Source: Pedobacter sp. PLR (GTDB lineage Bacteria > Bacteroidota > Bacteroidia > Sphingobacteriales > Sphingobacteriaceae). From it: a stretch of 64,000 nt of DNA. Under the pieces are notes generated by a model. It searched no databases, was not told the origin of the DNA, and saw nothing but the letters and a program-made list of their open reading frames with translations. The DNA lies in assembly GCF_026239675.1 (NCBI RefSeq), contig NZ_JAPIVQ010000006.1, positions 434,001-498,000 on the forward strand, read 5' to 3'. The translations under genes and the position numbers were made by a program. Below are positions 36,975 to 45,695 of the stretch, in pieces. Every line of letters begins with the position of its first letter. Within the stretch, counting starts at the first letter, position 1.

Positions 36975-37526
36975 TTATGTTCTTGGGTATTTTTTAAGAC
37001 CATTGCGCAGAAATGATAATGCTTTTGTCAATTGATTTTCTACTGTTTTTTCAGAAATGGAAAGGCCTAAAGCGATTTCCTTGTTGTTGAGACCTCTCTC
37101 GCGACTTAAGTTATAAATGTCCTTACATCGGTCTGGAAGTAAAACCACCAGCTTCTCAATGTCTTGCTTTAAAAAATGATACAAGACCTGTTTTTCCGTG
37201 TGGTTATTGAAGGAGACCTGTTGCTCTTTTAGTTCGTTGATCTTTCCGGTTTTTCTGATCTCATCTTTGTACATCCTCGCAATTTTAAAGCGTACAGACC
37301 GTACCAGGTAGTTTTCTACGGTCTCCCGCTGCAATACTAACGTATCTTTGCGTTGCCATAAAGATGTGAATAATTCCTGCACTACCTCCTCGGCCTCAAA
37401 GCGATCTCCAAGATATTTTAAGGCGATCTGGTATAACTTTTTCCAATAGCATTCATATAACTGAAAAAAAGTGTTTTCATCAATTGTAATGGAGTCGCTG
37501 AAATGGTTTGTGGCTGATTCTGACAA
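36975..37526 (-). CDS. ECF-family RNA polymerase sigma factor (FecI-like)
   Basis: A 183-residue sigma-70 family protein with region 2 (LYQIALKYLGDRFEAEEVVQ, FTSLWQRKDTL) and region 4 with a helix-turn-helix (LPDRCKDIYNLSRERGLNNK, IALGLSISEKTVENQLTKAL). There is no ATG in the N-terminal part, so translation must begin at a non-ATG codon; TTG at 37526 is the natural choice because a well-spaced housekeeping promoter lies just upstream. With the downstream anti-sigma gene it forms the regulatory head of the iron-type locus, analogous to FecI/FecR. Confidence 0.92.
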   Translation of the reverse strand: MSESATNHFSDSITIDENTFFQLYECYWKKLYQIALKYLGDRFEAEEVVQELFTSLWQRKDTLVLQRETVENYLVRSVRFKIARMYKDEIRKTGKINELKEQQVSFNNHTEKQVLYHFLKQDIEKLVVLLPDRCKDIYNLSRERGLNNKEIALGLSISEKTVENQLTKALSFLRNGLKKYPRT

Positions 37527-37545
37527 AATAAAATGCGAATGCCTG

Positions 37546-37576
37546 CAAATATAGAGTTATTTATAACCGATCCAAA
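37546..37576 (-). promoter_or_regulatory. Housekeeping promoter of the ECF sigma gene
   Basis: On the minus strand TTTG (37576 to 37573), 19 nt, then TATATTTG (37553 to 37546) match the Bacteroidota consensus exactly. Transcription would start near 37541, about 15 nt before the TTG start of the sigma gene. The rest of the 334-bp gap to gntK (37861) contains no gene. Confidence 0.75.
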
Positions 37577-37860
37577 TAGTTTAAGGGATTGCTGATTTGC
37601 GCAGAGAAGGACCGCTTGTGAATTATTCTTTCTATTTTGTTTTTCCGGAGCTGGTGGTGCATTATTCATCCGGGAATAACACATTGACAGAAGAGGTAGA
37701 AAAATCAAGGCAGTGATTTCTTCATGAAGCAATATTCATAAAGGAATGGCGTATTGACAGGGAAGATAGAAGAATTAGAGTTAGCGACGCGGAATCTTGA
37801 AGACCATTCAGGAGTAATCAAAAATAGAAAGAAGCAGATTCATTTAAATAAATTAGAGGC

Positions 37861-39324
37861 ATGAAATATATTCTGGGAATAGACATTGGAACGGGAAGTA
37901 CTAAAGCGGTGGCCTTAAACTTAAATTACGAACCTATCGATTCAGTTCAGCGGCATTACCCCTTGTTTTCAACCTTACCAGGATATAGTGAACAGGATCC
38001 TATCTTGATCTGGGAGGCTTTTAACCAATGTATTTCGGAAATGAAGGAACGCATGGGCGCAGCCCCGGAAGCAATAGGCTTAAGTAGCGCAATGCACAGT
38101 CTGATCAGTGTGGATGAGGCCGGTAATGCCTTAGCTCCAATGATGACCTGGGCAGATTCCAGAAGTTCGGCTATTGCGAAACGCATCTTTGAATCAGCCT
38201 CAGGTATGGACCTTTACCAGCAAACAGGAACGCCGATTCATGCGATGTCACCATTGTGTAAGCTGATCTGGTTGCGGGAAAACGAGGAGGAACTGTTTAG
38301 CCGCAGCCATAAATTCATCTCTATTAAAGAGTACATCTGGTTTCGGTTATTTAAAGAGTTTAAAATTGACCATTCCATTGCCTCTTGTACCGGTTTGTTT
38401 GACTGGAAGGCTTTAACATGGAATAAAGAAGCGCTACTGCTGACAGGAATAACGATGGCACAATTATCGGAACCTGTAAGTACCAGTTATCAAAAGAAAG
38501 ATTCAGAAGGGATCACTTTTGTGATTGGGGGCAGTGATGGCTGTTTAGCAAATCTTGGTAGCGATGCCAATGAAAAAGGGACTGCTGCATTAACCATTGG
38601 GACGAGTGGCGCAGTGCGGATATCCAGTCCGAAGCCGATTTTCAATACACAGGCAATGACTTTCAGCTACATCTTAGATGAAGAAACTTTTATTTGCGGC
38701 GGTCCTGTAAATAATGGCGGCATTGCTCTACAATGGTTGTTAAAAAATGTACTGGGTAAAATAGCATTGTCTTCGGCCGATTATTCTGCTTTATTTGAAA
38801 ATATAAAGGCCACAATAGCCGGTAGTAATGGCTTAATTTTTCTGCCTTACCTCAGCGGGGAGCGTGCGCCAATATGGGATTCTGAGAGCTTCGGGACATT
38901 TTTCGGCCTTAAACTTCATCATGATCAGCATCATTTATCGAGGTCGGTGTTAGAAGGAATTTGCTATGCTTTAAATGAGGTTTTAGCTGCCCTGGAGCCA
39001 CAAACTGAAGAGATTTTGCAGCTCAATGTGAGTGGTGGTTTTGTACATGCAAAGATTTGGATGGAGATTCTTGCAGATATTACCGGAAAAGAGGTGGTAT
39101 TGGTGCAAACCGAAGATGCTTCTGCAATTGGAGCAGCCTACCTGGCGGTTAAAGCGATAGGCTTAGCTGCGGAATATCCAATGTCTGCGGGGGAAAAGGA
39201 GTGTATTCAGCCCAATCCCGATCATCACAAAGTTTACAAGCAATTGTTTAGCGTCTATAAACAGCTTTATCCTGCGCTTAAAGACAGCATGCACCAATTG
39301 GAAAACCTTAACAAACAAGGTTAA
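37861..39324 (+). CDS. gntK: Gluconate kinase, FGGY family
   Basis: A 487-residue FGGY carbohydrate kinase. It starts YILGIDIGTGSTKAVALN (ATP loop), then has SSAMHSLISVDEAG, MTWADSRSS, TGTPIHAMSPLCKLIWL and IKEYIWFRLF, a set closely resembling Bacillus GntK. TIGTSGAVR, the FGGY-2 ATP-site motif NVSGGFVHAKIWMEILADI and ASAIGAAYLA are in the C-terminal half. It phosphorylates D-gluconate to 6-phosphogluconate in the cytoplasm. No gluconate transporter or dehydrogenase is adjacent, and it appears monocistronic. Other aldonate substrates are possible. Confidence 0.85.
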   Translation: MKYILGIDIGTGSTKAVALNLNYEPIDSVQRHYPLFSTLPGYSEQDPILIWEAFNQCISEMKERMGAAPEAIGLSSAMHSLISVDEAGNALAPMMTWADSRSSAIAKRIFESASGMDLYQQTGTPIHAMSPLCKLIWLRENEEELFSRSHKFISIKEYIWFRLFKEFKIDHSIASCTGLFDWKALTWNKEALLLTGITMAQLSEPVSTSYQKKDSEGITFVIGGSDGCLANLGSDANEKGTAALTIGTSGAVRISSPKPIFNTQAMTFSYILDEETFICGGPVNNGGIALQWLLKNVLGKIALSSADYSALFENIKATIAGSNGLIFLPYLSGERAPIWDSESFGTFFGLKLHHDQHHLSRSVLEGICYALNEVLAALEPQTEEILQLNVSGGFVHAKIWMEILADITGKEVVLVQTEDASAIGAAYLAVKAIGLAAEYPMSAGEKECIQPNPDHHKVYKQLFSVYKQLYPALKDSMHQLENLNKQG

Positions 39325-39360
39325 TGCCTGGTCTTAAACCAGAAGGCTAGCTTAATTTTT

Positions 39361-39394
39361 CAGCAGAATTCGGAACCTCATCCCGAATTAGCTG
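39361..39394 (+). other. Hairpin in gntK/efflux intergenic region
   Basis: AATTCGG/CCGAATT (7 bp, 9-nt loop), extended by CAGC/GCTG, lies 37 nt after gntK. There is no T run, so it is a weak terminator candidate. It lies in a 398-bp gap (39325-39722) that otherwise holds the control region of the efflux operon. Confidence 0.4.
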
Positions 39395-39598
39395 AACTTT
39401 ACAGGAAAACAGTTGATCCATACTGTTAAAAGAACTAGTTCAATCCCTTGAACCAGCTCTTCCTTTATGATTTCTTATCCGGATGAAGTTGTTAGAAAGG
39501 ATTCAAGGACTTATTACCATAAAACACCTGATCTCTGCCCAAATGATCCCTTATTTTGTTTTTTCTGAGGATTTCCCCTAAGGCTAAACGTCCTGGTT

Positions 39599-39633
39599 TG
39601 TCTGATATAGAACAGCTTGTCCGATATCGAACG
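39599..39633 (+). promoter_or_regulatory. Two tandem near-palindromes, candidate activator sites
   Basis: TGTCTGATATAGAACA (39599-39614) and TGTCCGATATCGAACG (39618-39633) are close variants of one palindrome, TGTCCGATATCGGACA, repeated with a 19-bp period. They lie about 55-90 bp upstream of a near-consensus sigma-54 element, the normal place for NtrC-type enhancer binding. The operon's own sigma-54 activator is the likely binder. Confidence 0.6.
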
Positions 39634-39684
39634 TTTTTTATTTCAAGAAAAACTTTAATGCGTTGAATTTTAGCTGTTTAACTG

Positions 39685-39701
39685 TGGCATGTCCTTTGGA
39701 T
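39685..39701 (+). promoter_or_regulatory. Candidate sigma-54 -24/-12 promoter
   Basis: TGGCAT, 5 nt, then TTGGA approximates the consensus TGGCAC-N5-TTGCA. The GG and the second dinucleotide are exactly 10 nt apart (39686-39687 and 39698-39699), but the second reads GG rather than GC. A transcript starting near 39712 fits the ATG at 39723. Confidence 0.45.
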
Positions 39702-39722
39702 AAGCAGCTGAAAATAGATTCA

Positions 39723-40970
39723 ATGGACAGAAATATCGAACAGGCAGTTTTATCAGGTAAGAAGAAAAGGCTTTTGTTGTACCTGCTGATTGGAATTGTG
39801 CTGCTGATCGCAGGTATTTTTGCTTTGCGGAGTATCTTCAATACCACGCTTTACGCCTCGGAAATTACCACCTCAATCGTTGGTCGTGGCAACATAGAAA
39901 ACACCATCAATGCCTCCGGAGAAGTATTACCTGAATTTGAAGAGGTAATCAGTAGCCCGATTGCGGCATCTATTCAGAAAGTTCTGTTAGATGGGGGGAG
40001 TAAAATCCTTGCCGGTCAATCCATTCTGACCTTAGATAAATCTGCGGCACAGATGGATTTTGAAAAACTGAAGTTCCAGCTGGAGTCCAAAAAGAATGAC
40101 ATTCGAAAAATTAAGTTGGATCTGGATAAGAGCTTTTACGACATCAAGTCGAACAATGACATCAAACAACTGCGCATCAACAGCCTTAAAGCTTCGGTAG
40201 ACAATGCAAAACGCCTGTTAAAAGCAGGAGGCGGCACCCGCGAAGATGTGGAGCAGGCAGAATTGAACCTTAAAGTGGCTCAGTTAGAAAAACAACAGCT
40301 GGAAAATGAAATCAATAGCAGGCAGCAAAGTATGCGCCTGCAAATGAAAGAAGTGGAGCTGGCGGCAAGCATTCAGCAAAATGATCTGGATGTACTGCAA
40401 AAGAAGCTGCAACAGGCAGATATTATAGCAAGCAGAAATGGAGTAGTGACCTGGGTCAACAAAAACATTGGGGCGACAGTGCAGCCCGGTGAAGTCCTGG
40501 CCAGAATTGCAGACCTTTCCAGTTTTAAAGTAAAAGGAGTAATTTCTGATCAGAATATTGATCTTTTGAAAAACGGGATGACTGCGATCATCCGGATAGG
40601 CGACCATCAGGTAAGGGGTAAAGTGGTTAATATCTATCCTGCGGTTCAGAACGCAACCGTATCTTTTGATATCAAACCCGATAGTAGTCACCATAAACTC
40701 TTCAGACCTAATTTAAAAGCAGATGTTTTCCTGGTTACTGATGAACAGCATCAGGTATTGAGGGTAAGTAATGGCCCTGCTTTTCTAGGTACGCCTTCCC
40801 AATCTATCTATGTGCTGAAAAATGGTGTTGCCATCAAAAAGAACGTGCAGATTGGCTTGAGCAACTTTGATTTTGTAGAGCTGAAAGACCAGGTAAAAGA
40901 AGGGGATGTTGTCATTACTTCCGATATGCGGGCTTTCAAAAACAGCGATCAAATCACCATAAAGAAATAA
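39723..40970 (+). CDS. Efflux periplasmic adaptor protein (MacA/HlyD-like)
   Basis: A 415-residue membrane fusion protein. A cytoplasmic N-terminus is followed by one transmembrane anchor (about residues 18-37, LLLYLLIGIVLLIAGIFAL), a lipoyl half (VGRGNIENTINASGEVLPE), a long alpha-hairpin with heptad character (about 110-230), the second lipoyl half (ASRNGVVTWVNKNIGATVQPGEVLA) and beta-barrel domains. It links an inner-membrane pump to TolC. An in-frame TTG at 39663 exists but would put about 20 odd residues ahead and overlap the promoter, so ATG 39723 is used. It is the first gene of a seven-gene operon. Confidence 0.9.
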   Translation: MDRNIEQAVLSGKKKRLLLYLLIGIVLLIAGIFALRSIFNTTLYASEITTSIVGRGNIENTINASGEVLPEFEEVISSPIAASIQKVLLDGGSKILAGQSILTLDKSAAQMDFEKLKFQLESKKNDIRKIKLDLDKSFYDIKSNNDIKQLRINSLKASVDNAKRLLKAGGGTREDVEQAELNLKVAQLEKQQLENEINSRQQSMRLQMKEVELAASIQQNDLDVLQKKLQQADIIASRNGVVTWVNKNIGATVQPGEVLARIADLSSFKVKGVISDQNIDLLKNGMTAIIRIGDHQVRGKVVNIYPAVQNATVSFDIKPDSSHHKLFRPNLKADVFLVTDEQHQVLRVSNGPAFLGTPSQSIYVLKNGVAIKKNVQIGLSNFDFVELKDQVKEGDVVITSDMRAFKNSDQITIKK

Positions 40971-40975
40971 GCGCG

Positions 40976-42544
40976 ATGAATATTAAAACTTTCTTTATTG
41001 GCGCAGTTTACATTGCCGTATTGTTTTCATTTGACCAGGCTTTTGCAAAAGGAGTACAAGCCTCACAAACAGTACAAGCCATAGCGCTGGTGCAAGGCAG
41101 TCATTCAGTACAACCCCCGGGATTGGTACAGTCGGCACAGCCCCCCGTGCCGGCTGATACCCTCCGTTTAGAATTAAAAGAAGTTGTTGCGATGGCAAAG
41201 GAGCAATCTATTGCTTCAAAACAGGCGGCAACCTTAAAAGAAACCCGTTACTGGGAATGGATGACTTATAAATCCAATTACCAACCGCAGCTTTCTTTAA
41301 AAGGAATTTTGCCGGGATATAGTAAATCTTCTATCTCGGTTCAGCAACCAGATGGTACCATAGATTTCCGTTCGGTACACAACAACAACTCTTCGCTGGA
41401 TCTTTCTTTTAGTCAGCGAATTTCACAAACCGGTGGTACCATTTATGGCAGTACTTCCTTGCAGCGCTTTGATGATTTTGACCGGAACAACACGCTTTAT
41501 AATGGCGTTCCTTATGGCGTAGGCTTAGTTCAGCCGCTATTTCAGTTCAATTCCTTAAAATGGGACCGCAGAATCGAGCCGCTAAAATATACTGAAAGTC
41601 AGCAGGCTTATATTGAAGCTATGGAGCAGATTTCCATCAATGCCAGCGCTTATTTCTTCGATTTACTGCTTGCTCAGGTGGACTTACAAATTGCCGAAAC
41701 GAACCTAAACAACACCACCGCCATCCAGAAAATTGCCGACACCAAATTCGAAATGGGGAAAGTTTCTAAAAATGAGATCCTTCAACTGCAACTGGAAGCT
41801 TTGAAAGCGGAGAAAGCGGTGGGTATCGCTAAGCGCGATATGGAAGTGGCCACCTATAATTTAAAAGCCTATACCGGATTACAAAACACGGATAAGATCA
41901 AGCTTTCCCTGCCTAAATCTACGGTGGCTATGAAAGTTGTCATAGAAAAGGCCCTGACAGAAGCTTTTCAAAATCGCTCTGATGCCATCGCCTTCAACAG
42001 AAAACTCGAAGAAGCCAAACGCGATGTGGCGAAAGCAAAAGGAGATAACGGCATCAATGCCACCTTAAATGCAAACCTTGGTTTTGCAAAAAGCGGAAAG
42101 AGTATTGGCAGTGTGTACGAAAGTCCTAAAGACCAGCAGCTGTTGCAACTGGCCATAGAAATCCCTATTCTGGATTGGGGCCGGCAAAAATCAAGAAGAA
42201 AAACGGCCCTGGCCAATCAGCAGTTTACGCAATATGCCGTAGCGCAGGACAAACAGAACTTCACACAAAAGATCATTACGGAAGTCAACTTATTTGAAAT
42301 GATGAAAGGGCAATTGCTGTTAAACGCCCGTGCAGAGCAAATTGCCGCTGAGAAATACCAGATCGCTAAAGAACGCTATGTCCTCGGGGATCTGAGCATT
42401 ACAGACCTGAGTATCGCTTTCCAGGAAAACGATCAGGCAAAGCGGGATTATATCAATTCTTTACGTGATTTTTGGGGCGCCTATTACCAGTTACGTTACT
42501 TATCACTTTTCGATTTTGAGAAGAATGAGAAAATAAAACTATAA
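40976..42544 (+). CDS. TolC-family outer membrane efflux protein
   Basis: A 522-residue OEP-family protein: signal peptide (about 1-24, ending in FAK), then an unusual 40-residue stretch with recurring VQ/QS pairs (ASQTVQAIALVQGSHSVQ) likely to be disordered, then the two repeats of the OEP fold (LELKEVVAMAKEQSIASKQA; ALTEAFQNRSDAIAFNRKL), with the interspersed coiled-coil helices. It forms the outer-membrane exit duct for the adaptor gene 5 nt upstream and the ABC pump downstream. The VQ-rich linker is the only odd feature. Confidence 0.9.
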   Translation: MNIKTFFIGAVYIAVLFSFDQAFAKGVQASQTVQAIALVQGSHSVQPPGLVQSAQPPVPADTLRLELKEVVAMAKEQSIASKQAATLKETRYWEWMTYKSNYQPQLSLKGILPGYSKSSISVQQPDGTIDFRSVHNNNSSLDLSFSQRISQTGGTIYGSTSLQRFDDFDRNNTLYNGVPYGVGLVQPLFQFNSLKWDRRIEPLKYTESQQAYIEAMEQISINASAYFFDLLLAQVDLQIAETNLNNTTAIQKIADTKFEMGKVSKNEILQLQLEALKAEKAVGIAKRDMEVATYNLKAYTGLQNTDKIKLSLPKSTVAMKVVIEKALTEAFQNRSDAIAFNRKLEEAKRDVAKAKGDNGINATLNANLGFAKSGKSIGSVYESPKDQQLLQLAIEIPILDWGRQKSRRKTALANQQFTQYAVAQDKQNFTQKIITEVNLFEMMKGQLLLNARAEQIAAEKYQIAKERYVLGDLSITDLSIAFQENDQAKRDYINSLRDFWGAYYQLRYLSLFDFEKNEKIKL

Positions 42545-42555
42545 CCTATATAGCT

Positions 42556-43221
42556 ATGATACAATTAAAAAATATTGAAAAAGTGTACAGGACCGATACT
42601 GTAGAAACGCAGGCATTAAATAATATCAACCTTCGGGTGGCTAAAGGCGAGTTTTTATCCATTATGGGTCCCTCAGGTTGTGGGAAAAGTACTTTACTAA
42701 ATATTATGGGCTTGTTAGATGCTCCTTCCAAAGGAGATATCCTGATCGATGCGCAGCAAACCTTATCCCTAAACGACCGTAAGCTGGCGAATTTCAGAAA
42801 CAGCAAGATTGGTTTTATCTTCCAGAGCTATCATTTGATCAATGATTTGCAGGTGGTCGACAATGTAGAGTTGCCTTTGTTGTACCGGAATTCATCAGCT
42901 AAAGAAAGACGGATGCTGGCCACAGAGGCACTGGAAAAAGTAGGCCTGAGCAACAGGATTCATCATTTTCCAACACAGCTTTCCGGCGGACAAAAACAAA
43001 GGGTGGCCATTGCCAGAGCCATTGTTGGCAGGCCGGAAATTATTCTTGCCGATGAACCTACCGGAAACCTGGACAGTGCCATGGGTAACGAAATTATGAA
43101 TATCCTCTTAGAGTTGAATCGGGTAGAGGGAACCACCATTGTCATGGTAACCCATGATCCGAATATGGCCCAGCGCACGCATCGTTTACTGCGTTTATTT
43201 GATGGTTCACAAGTTCAATAG
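42556..43221 (+). CDS. ABC transporter ATP-binding protein (MacB/LolD type)
   Basis: A 221-residue ABC ATPase of the short MacB/LolD class. Walker A GPSGCGKST at about 38-46, Q loop IFQSYHLINDL, signature QLSGGQKQR near residue 142, Walker B IILADEPTG, and the H-loop in MVTHDPNMAQ. It couples ATP hydrolysis to the two FtsX/MacB-type permeases that follow. Such machines work as mechanotransmission pumps, moving substrates from the periplasm through the adaptor and TolC. Confidence 0.93.
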   Translation: MIQLKNIEKVYRTDTVETQALNNINLRVAKGEFLSIMGPSGCGKSTLLNIMGLLDAPSKGDILIDAQQTLSLNDRKLANFRNSKIGFIFQSYHLINDLQVVDNVELPLLYRNSSAKERRMLATEALEKVGLSNRIHHFPTQLSGGQKQRVAIARAIVGRPEIILADEPTGNLDSAMGNEIMNILLELNRVEGTTIVMVTHDPNMAQRTHRLLRLFDGSQVQ

Positions 43222-43231
43222 GGGGATAGCT

Positions 43232-44473
43232 ATGTTTAAGAATTACTTTAAAATCGCTATTGCTGTATTGAAAAGAAGGAAGTTTTTTACCTTCATCAGC
43301 TTATTCGGAATCAGCTTTACGCTAACCATCCTGATCGTGCTGACCGCTTTTATGGAAGTCTTGCTGAGTCCGGCCTATCCGGATGTGAACCGCAACCGTG
43401 AATTATTTATCAATTCCCTGGAGCTGACAAATAAAGATGGGAGCTACATGATGAAGGGCAGGGCAAGCTTCTATTTTGTGAATAATTTTGTGTCTAAAAT
43501 GAAAACTCCGGAAAAGCTGACCATGCACTCCAGCAGGAGTACCACCAATGCTTATCCGAATGATCGGAAATTATCCGTAGACCTCATGTACTCCGATCTC
43601 GCTTTCTGGGACGTTTATCAGTTTAAATTTCTGGAAGGCAAACCTTTTAATGCACAGCAATTGAAAAATGCGGAGCAGGTGGTGGTGATTTCTGAGGATA
43701 TGGTACACAAGTATTTCGGAGAAGGTGTCCCGGCTGTTGGAAAAGAGGTGGAAGTCAATAACTTAAAATACAGGGTGATAGGTGTGGTTAAGACAGTTCC
43801 CTCCACATTAATTTACATCCATTCGGATATCTACCTTCCTTATACGCTGGCCGCTAATACTTTGAAGGGAACCTCGTTGACGGGAGGTTACGTAGTGACC
43901 TTACTTGCCCATTCTTCGGCTGATTTGCCCGCAATTCAGGAAGAATATCAGCAACTGCTGAAAAAAGTTCCGCATCCGGAGAAGTATCATGATTTATTGT
44001 CTAGCTATGCAGATACCTATCTGGAAAGCTTTACCCGTGATGTATTGGGCAGGTCTGGTAGCTCTGGAAGAGATCGGTTCTTTCTGCTCATGGCTACGGT
44101 GATCTTTATCTTTCTCCTCCTGCCAACCGTAAATCTGATGAATATTAATGTGAGCCGAATCATGGAAAGATCCTCAGAAATTGGAGTCAGGAAAGCCTTT
44201 GGGGCATCGAGCAGGACGCTCGTCGGCCAGTTTTTGGTAGAAAATATGATTCTGACCGTATTGGGCGGTTGCATCGGTTTGATCCTGTCTCTGCTGATCA
44301 TCAGTATCCTTAACTCCAGTGGTATTATCGCCAATCTGAGCCTGAAAATTAACTTCACTGTATTGTGCTATAGCCTGTTGGCTTGTCTGGTTTTCGGCTT
44401 GATATCAGGTGTTTATCCCGCCTGGAGAATGTCGAAACTAAACGTAGTGACCGCTTTAAAAGCCAATAATTAA
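43232..44473 (+). CDS. FtsX/MacB-type ABC permease (first)
   Basis: A 413-residue permease: one N-terminal transmembrane helix (about 20-42), a large periplasmic MacB_PCD domain, and three C-terminal helices (about 285-307, 330-360, 375-400) with the FtsX signature ERSSEIGVRKAFGASSRTLVGQFL. The frame is open upstream into the ATPase gene, but ATG 43232, preceded by GGGGGAT, gives the expected N-terminus FKNYFKIAIAVLKRRKFFT. It acts with the second permease as a probable heterodimer. Confidence 0.9.
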   Translation: MFKNYFKIAIAVLKRRKFFTFISLFGISFTLTILIVLTAFMEVLLSPAYPDVNRNRELFINSLELTNKDGSYMMKGRASFYFVNNFVSKMKTPEKLTMHSSRSTTNAYPNDRKLSVDLMYSDLAFWDVYQFKFLEGKPFNAQQLKNAEQVVVISEDMVHKYFGEGVPAVGKEVEVNNLKYRVIGVVKTVPSTLIYIHSDIYLPYTLAANTLKGTSLTGGYVVTLLAHSSADLPAIQEEYQQLLKKVPHPEKYHDLLSSYADTYLESFTRDVLGRSGSSGRDRFFLLMATVIFIFLLLPTVNLMNINVSRIMERSSEIGVRKAFGASSRTLVGQFLVENMILTVLGGCIGLILSLLIISILNSSGIIANLSLKINFTVLCYSLLACLVFGLISGVYPAWRMSKLNVVTALKANN

Positions 44474-44484
44474 AATAAAAAAAT

Positions 44485-45660
44485 ATGTTAAAGCACTTAT
44501 TTAAATTAATCTGGAATAAAAAGAAGGAAAATTTCCTGCTCATTTCTGAGATCCTGATCTCCTTTATGGTCATTTTCGCTGTTTTTACTTTATTGGTCTA
44601 CAATTATCAGAACTATAAGCAGCCGGCGGGTTTTGATGCGGAGGATGTATGGGCTGTTGACCTGGGCGTAATGAATATCAGCAAGCATAAAGATTCGGCA
44701 AGCGTCGTTCATGAAAATTTAAGGAATGTCATGAAAGACCTGCCTCAGGTAAAAAGTATTAGTTTTTCCAATGGTAATGTTCCTTTTGCAGATAATTATA
44801 TTAGCATGGGCCTGACTTATAAAAAGAAGGAAATATACCCTGATGTCTATAGTGTAGAGGATGGTTATAAAGATGTACTTCGGTTAACCTTAGTTTCGGG
44901 AAGGTGGTTTTCTCCGGAAGATAATGGCCGGGAAAAATCAACCATCATTCTTAATGAGGAGGCTAAACAACAGTTGTTTGGTTCTGGAAATGCAATTGGA
45001 AAAACGATTACCCAGTATGATGATAAGATGAAGGTGATTGGTGTGGTTCAAAATATAAAGGGTCAAAGCGATTTTAAAGTGGCTACCGCAGGAGCTTATC
45101 AAAGAATTGATACCGGAAGGATCAGGGGGATGTCTCAAATGCTGGTACGGCTGATGCCGGGAATGGATGCTGCCTTTGAAGGTAAAATGTACAAACTGAT
45201 TGCCTCGACTATAAAAAGCACGAATCTGGAAATCAAACACCTGGTGGATATGAAGGCGGAGAAAAATAAAGAAACGACGATTCCCATGATCATCTTTTTC
45301 ATTGTCGCAGGCTTTCTGATTATCAATGTGGCATTGGGGATTTTCGGTGTGCTTTGGTACAACATCAATAAAAGAAGAGCAGAAATTGGATTGAGGAGGG
45401 CAATTGGTGCAACAGCAACGTCTGTTTCCATGCAGCTGCTGGGAGAAGCACTGGTGATTGCCACTTTTTCTTTAATCATCGGGTCTTTCTTTGCAGTACA
45501 GTTTCCCTTGCTGAAAGTTTTCGATTTACCGGCCTCCGTTTATCTCCAGGCACAGTTTCTGGCCATCCTGTTTATTTACTTGCTGGTGGTCATCTGCGCC
45601 TTATATCCGGGCAAACAAGCGGCATCAATTTATCCGGCTGTTGCTTTACATGAAGAATAA
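44485..45660 (+). CDS. FtsX/MacB-type ABC permease (second)
   Basis: A 391-residue permease with the same layout as the preceding one: an N-terminal helix (about 21-40, LISEILISFMVIFAVFTLL), a periplasmic domain of about 220 residues, and three C-terminal helices with the signature NKRRAEIGLRRAIGATATSVSMQLL. Starts at an ATG 11 nt after the first permease. Sequence divergence between the two permeases suggests an asymmetric pump rather than the MacB homodimer of enterobacteria. Confidence 0.9.
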   Translation: MLKHLFKLIWNKKKENFLLISEILISFMVIFAVFTLLVYNYQNYKQPAGFDAEDVWAVDLGVMNISKHKDSASVVHENLRNVMKDLPQVKSISFSNGNVPFADNYISMGLTYKKKEIYPDVYSVEDGYKDVLRLTLVSGRWFSPEDNGREKSTIILNEEAKQQLFGSGNAIGKTITQYDDKMKVIGVVQNIKGQSDFKVATAGAYQRIDTGRIRGMSQMLVRLMPGMDAAFEGKMYKLIASTIKSTNLEIKHLVDMKAEKNKETTIPMIIFFIVAGFLIINVALGIFGVLWYNINKRRAEIGLRRAIGATATSVSMQLLGEALVIATFSLIIGSFFAVQFPLLKVFDLPASVYLQAQFLAILFIYLLVVICALYPGKQAASIYPAVALHEE

Positions 45661-45695
45661 AGATATTTTTGATCAGCCTTATAAATACTTAGCCG

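Noticed and set aside
37418..37732. 104-codon frame upstream of and across the sigma gene
   Set aside because: It overlaps the ECF sigma gene in another frame, spans its promoter and has no recognisable domain.
39563..39580. A third copy of the ECF promoter 13-mer (TTTCCCCTAAGG)
   Set aside because: Only partly matches TTTTCCCCTATGC and has no TGnTAAT at the required spacing.
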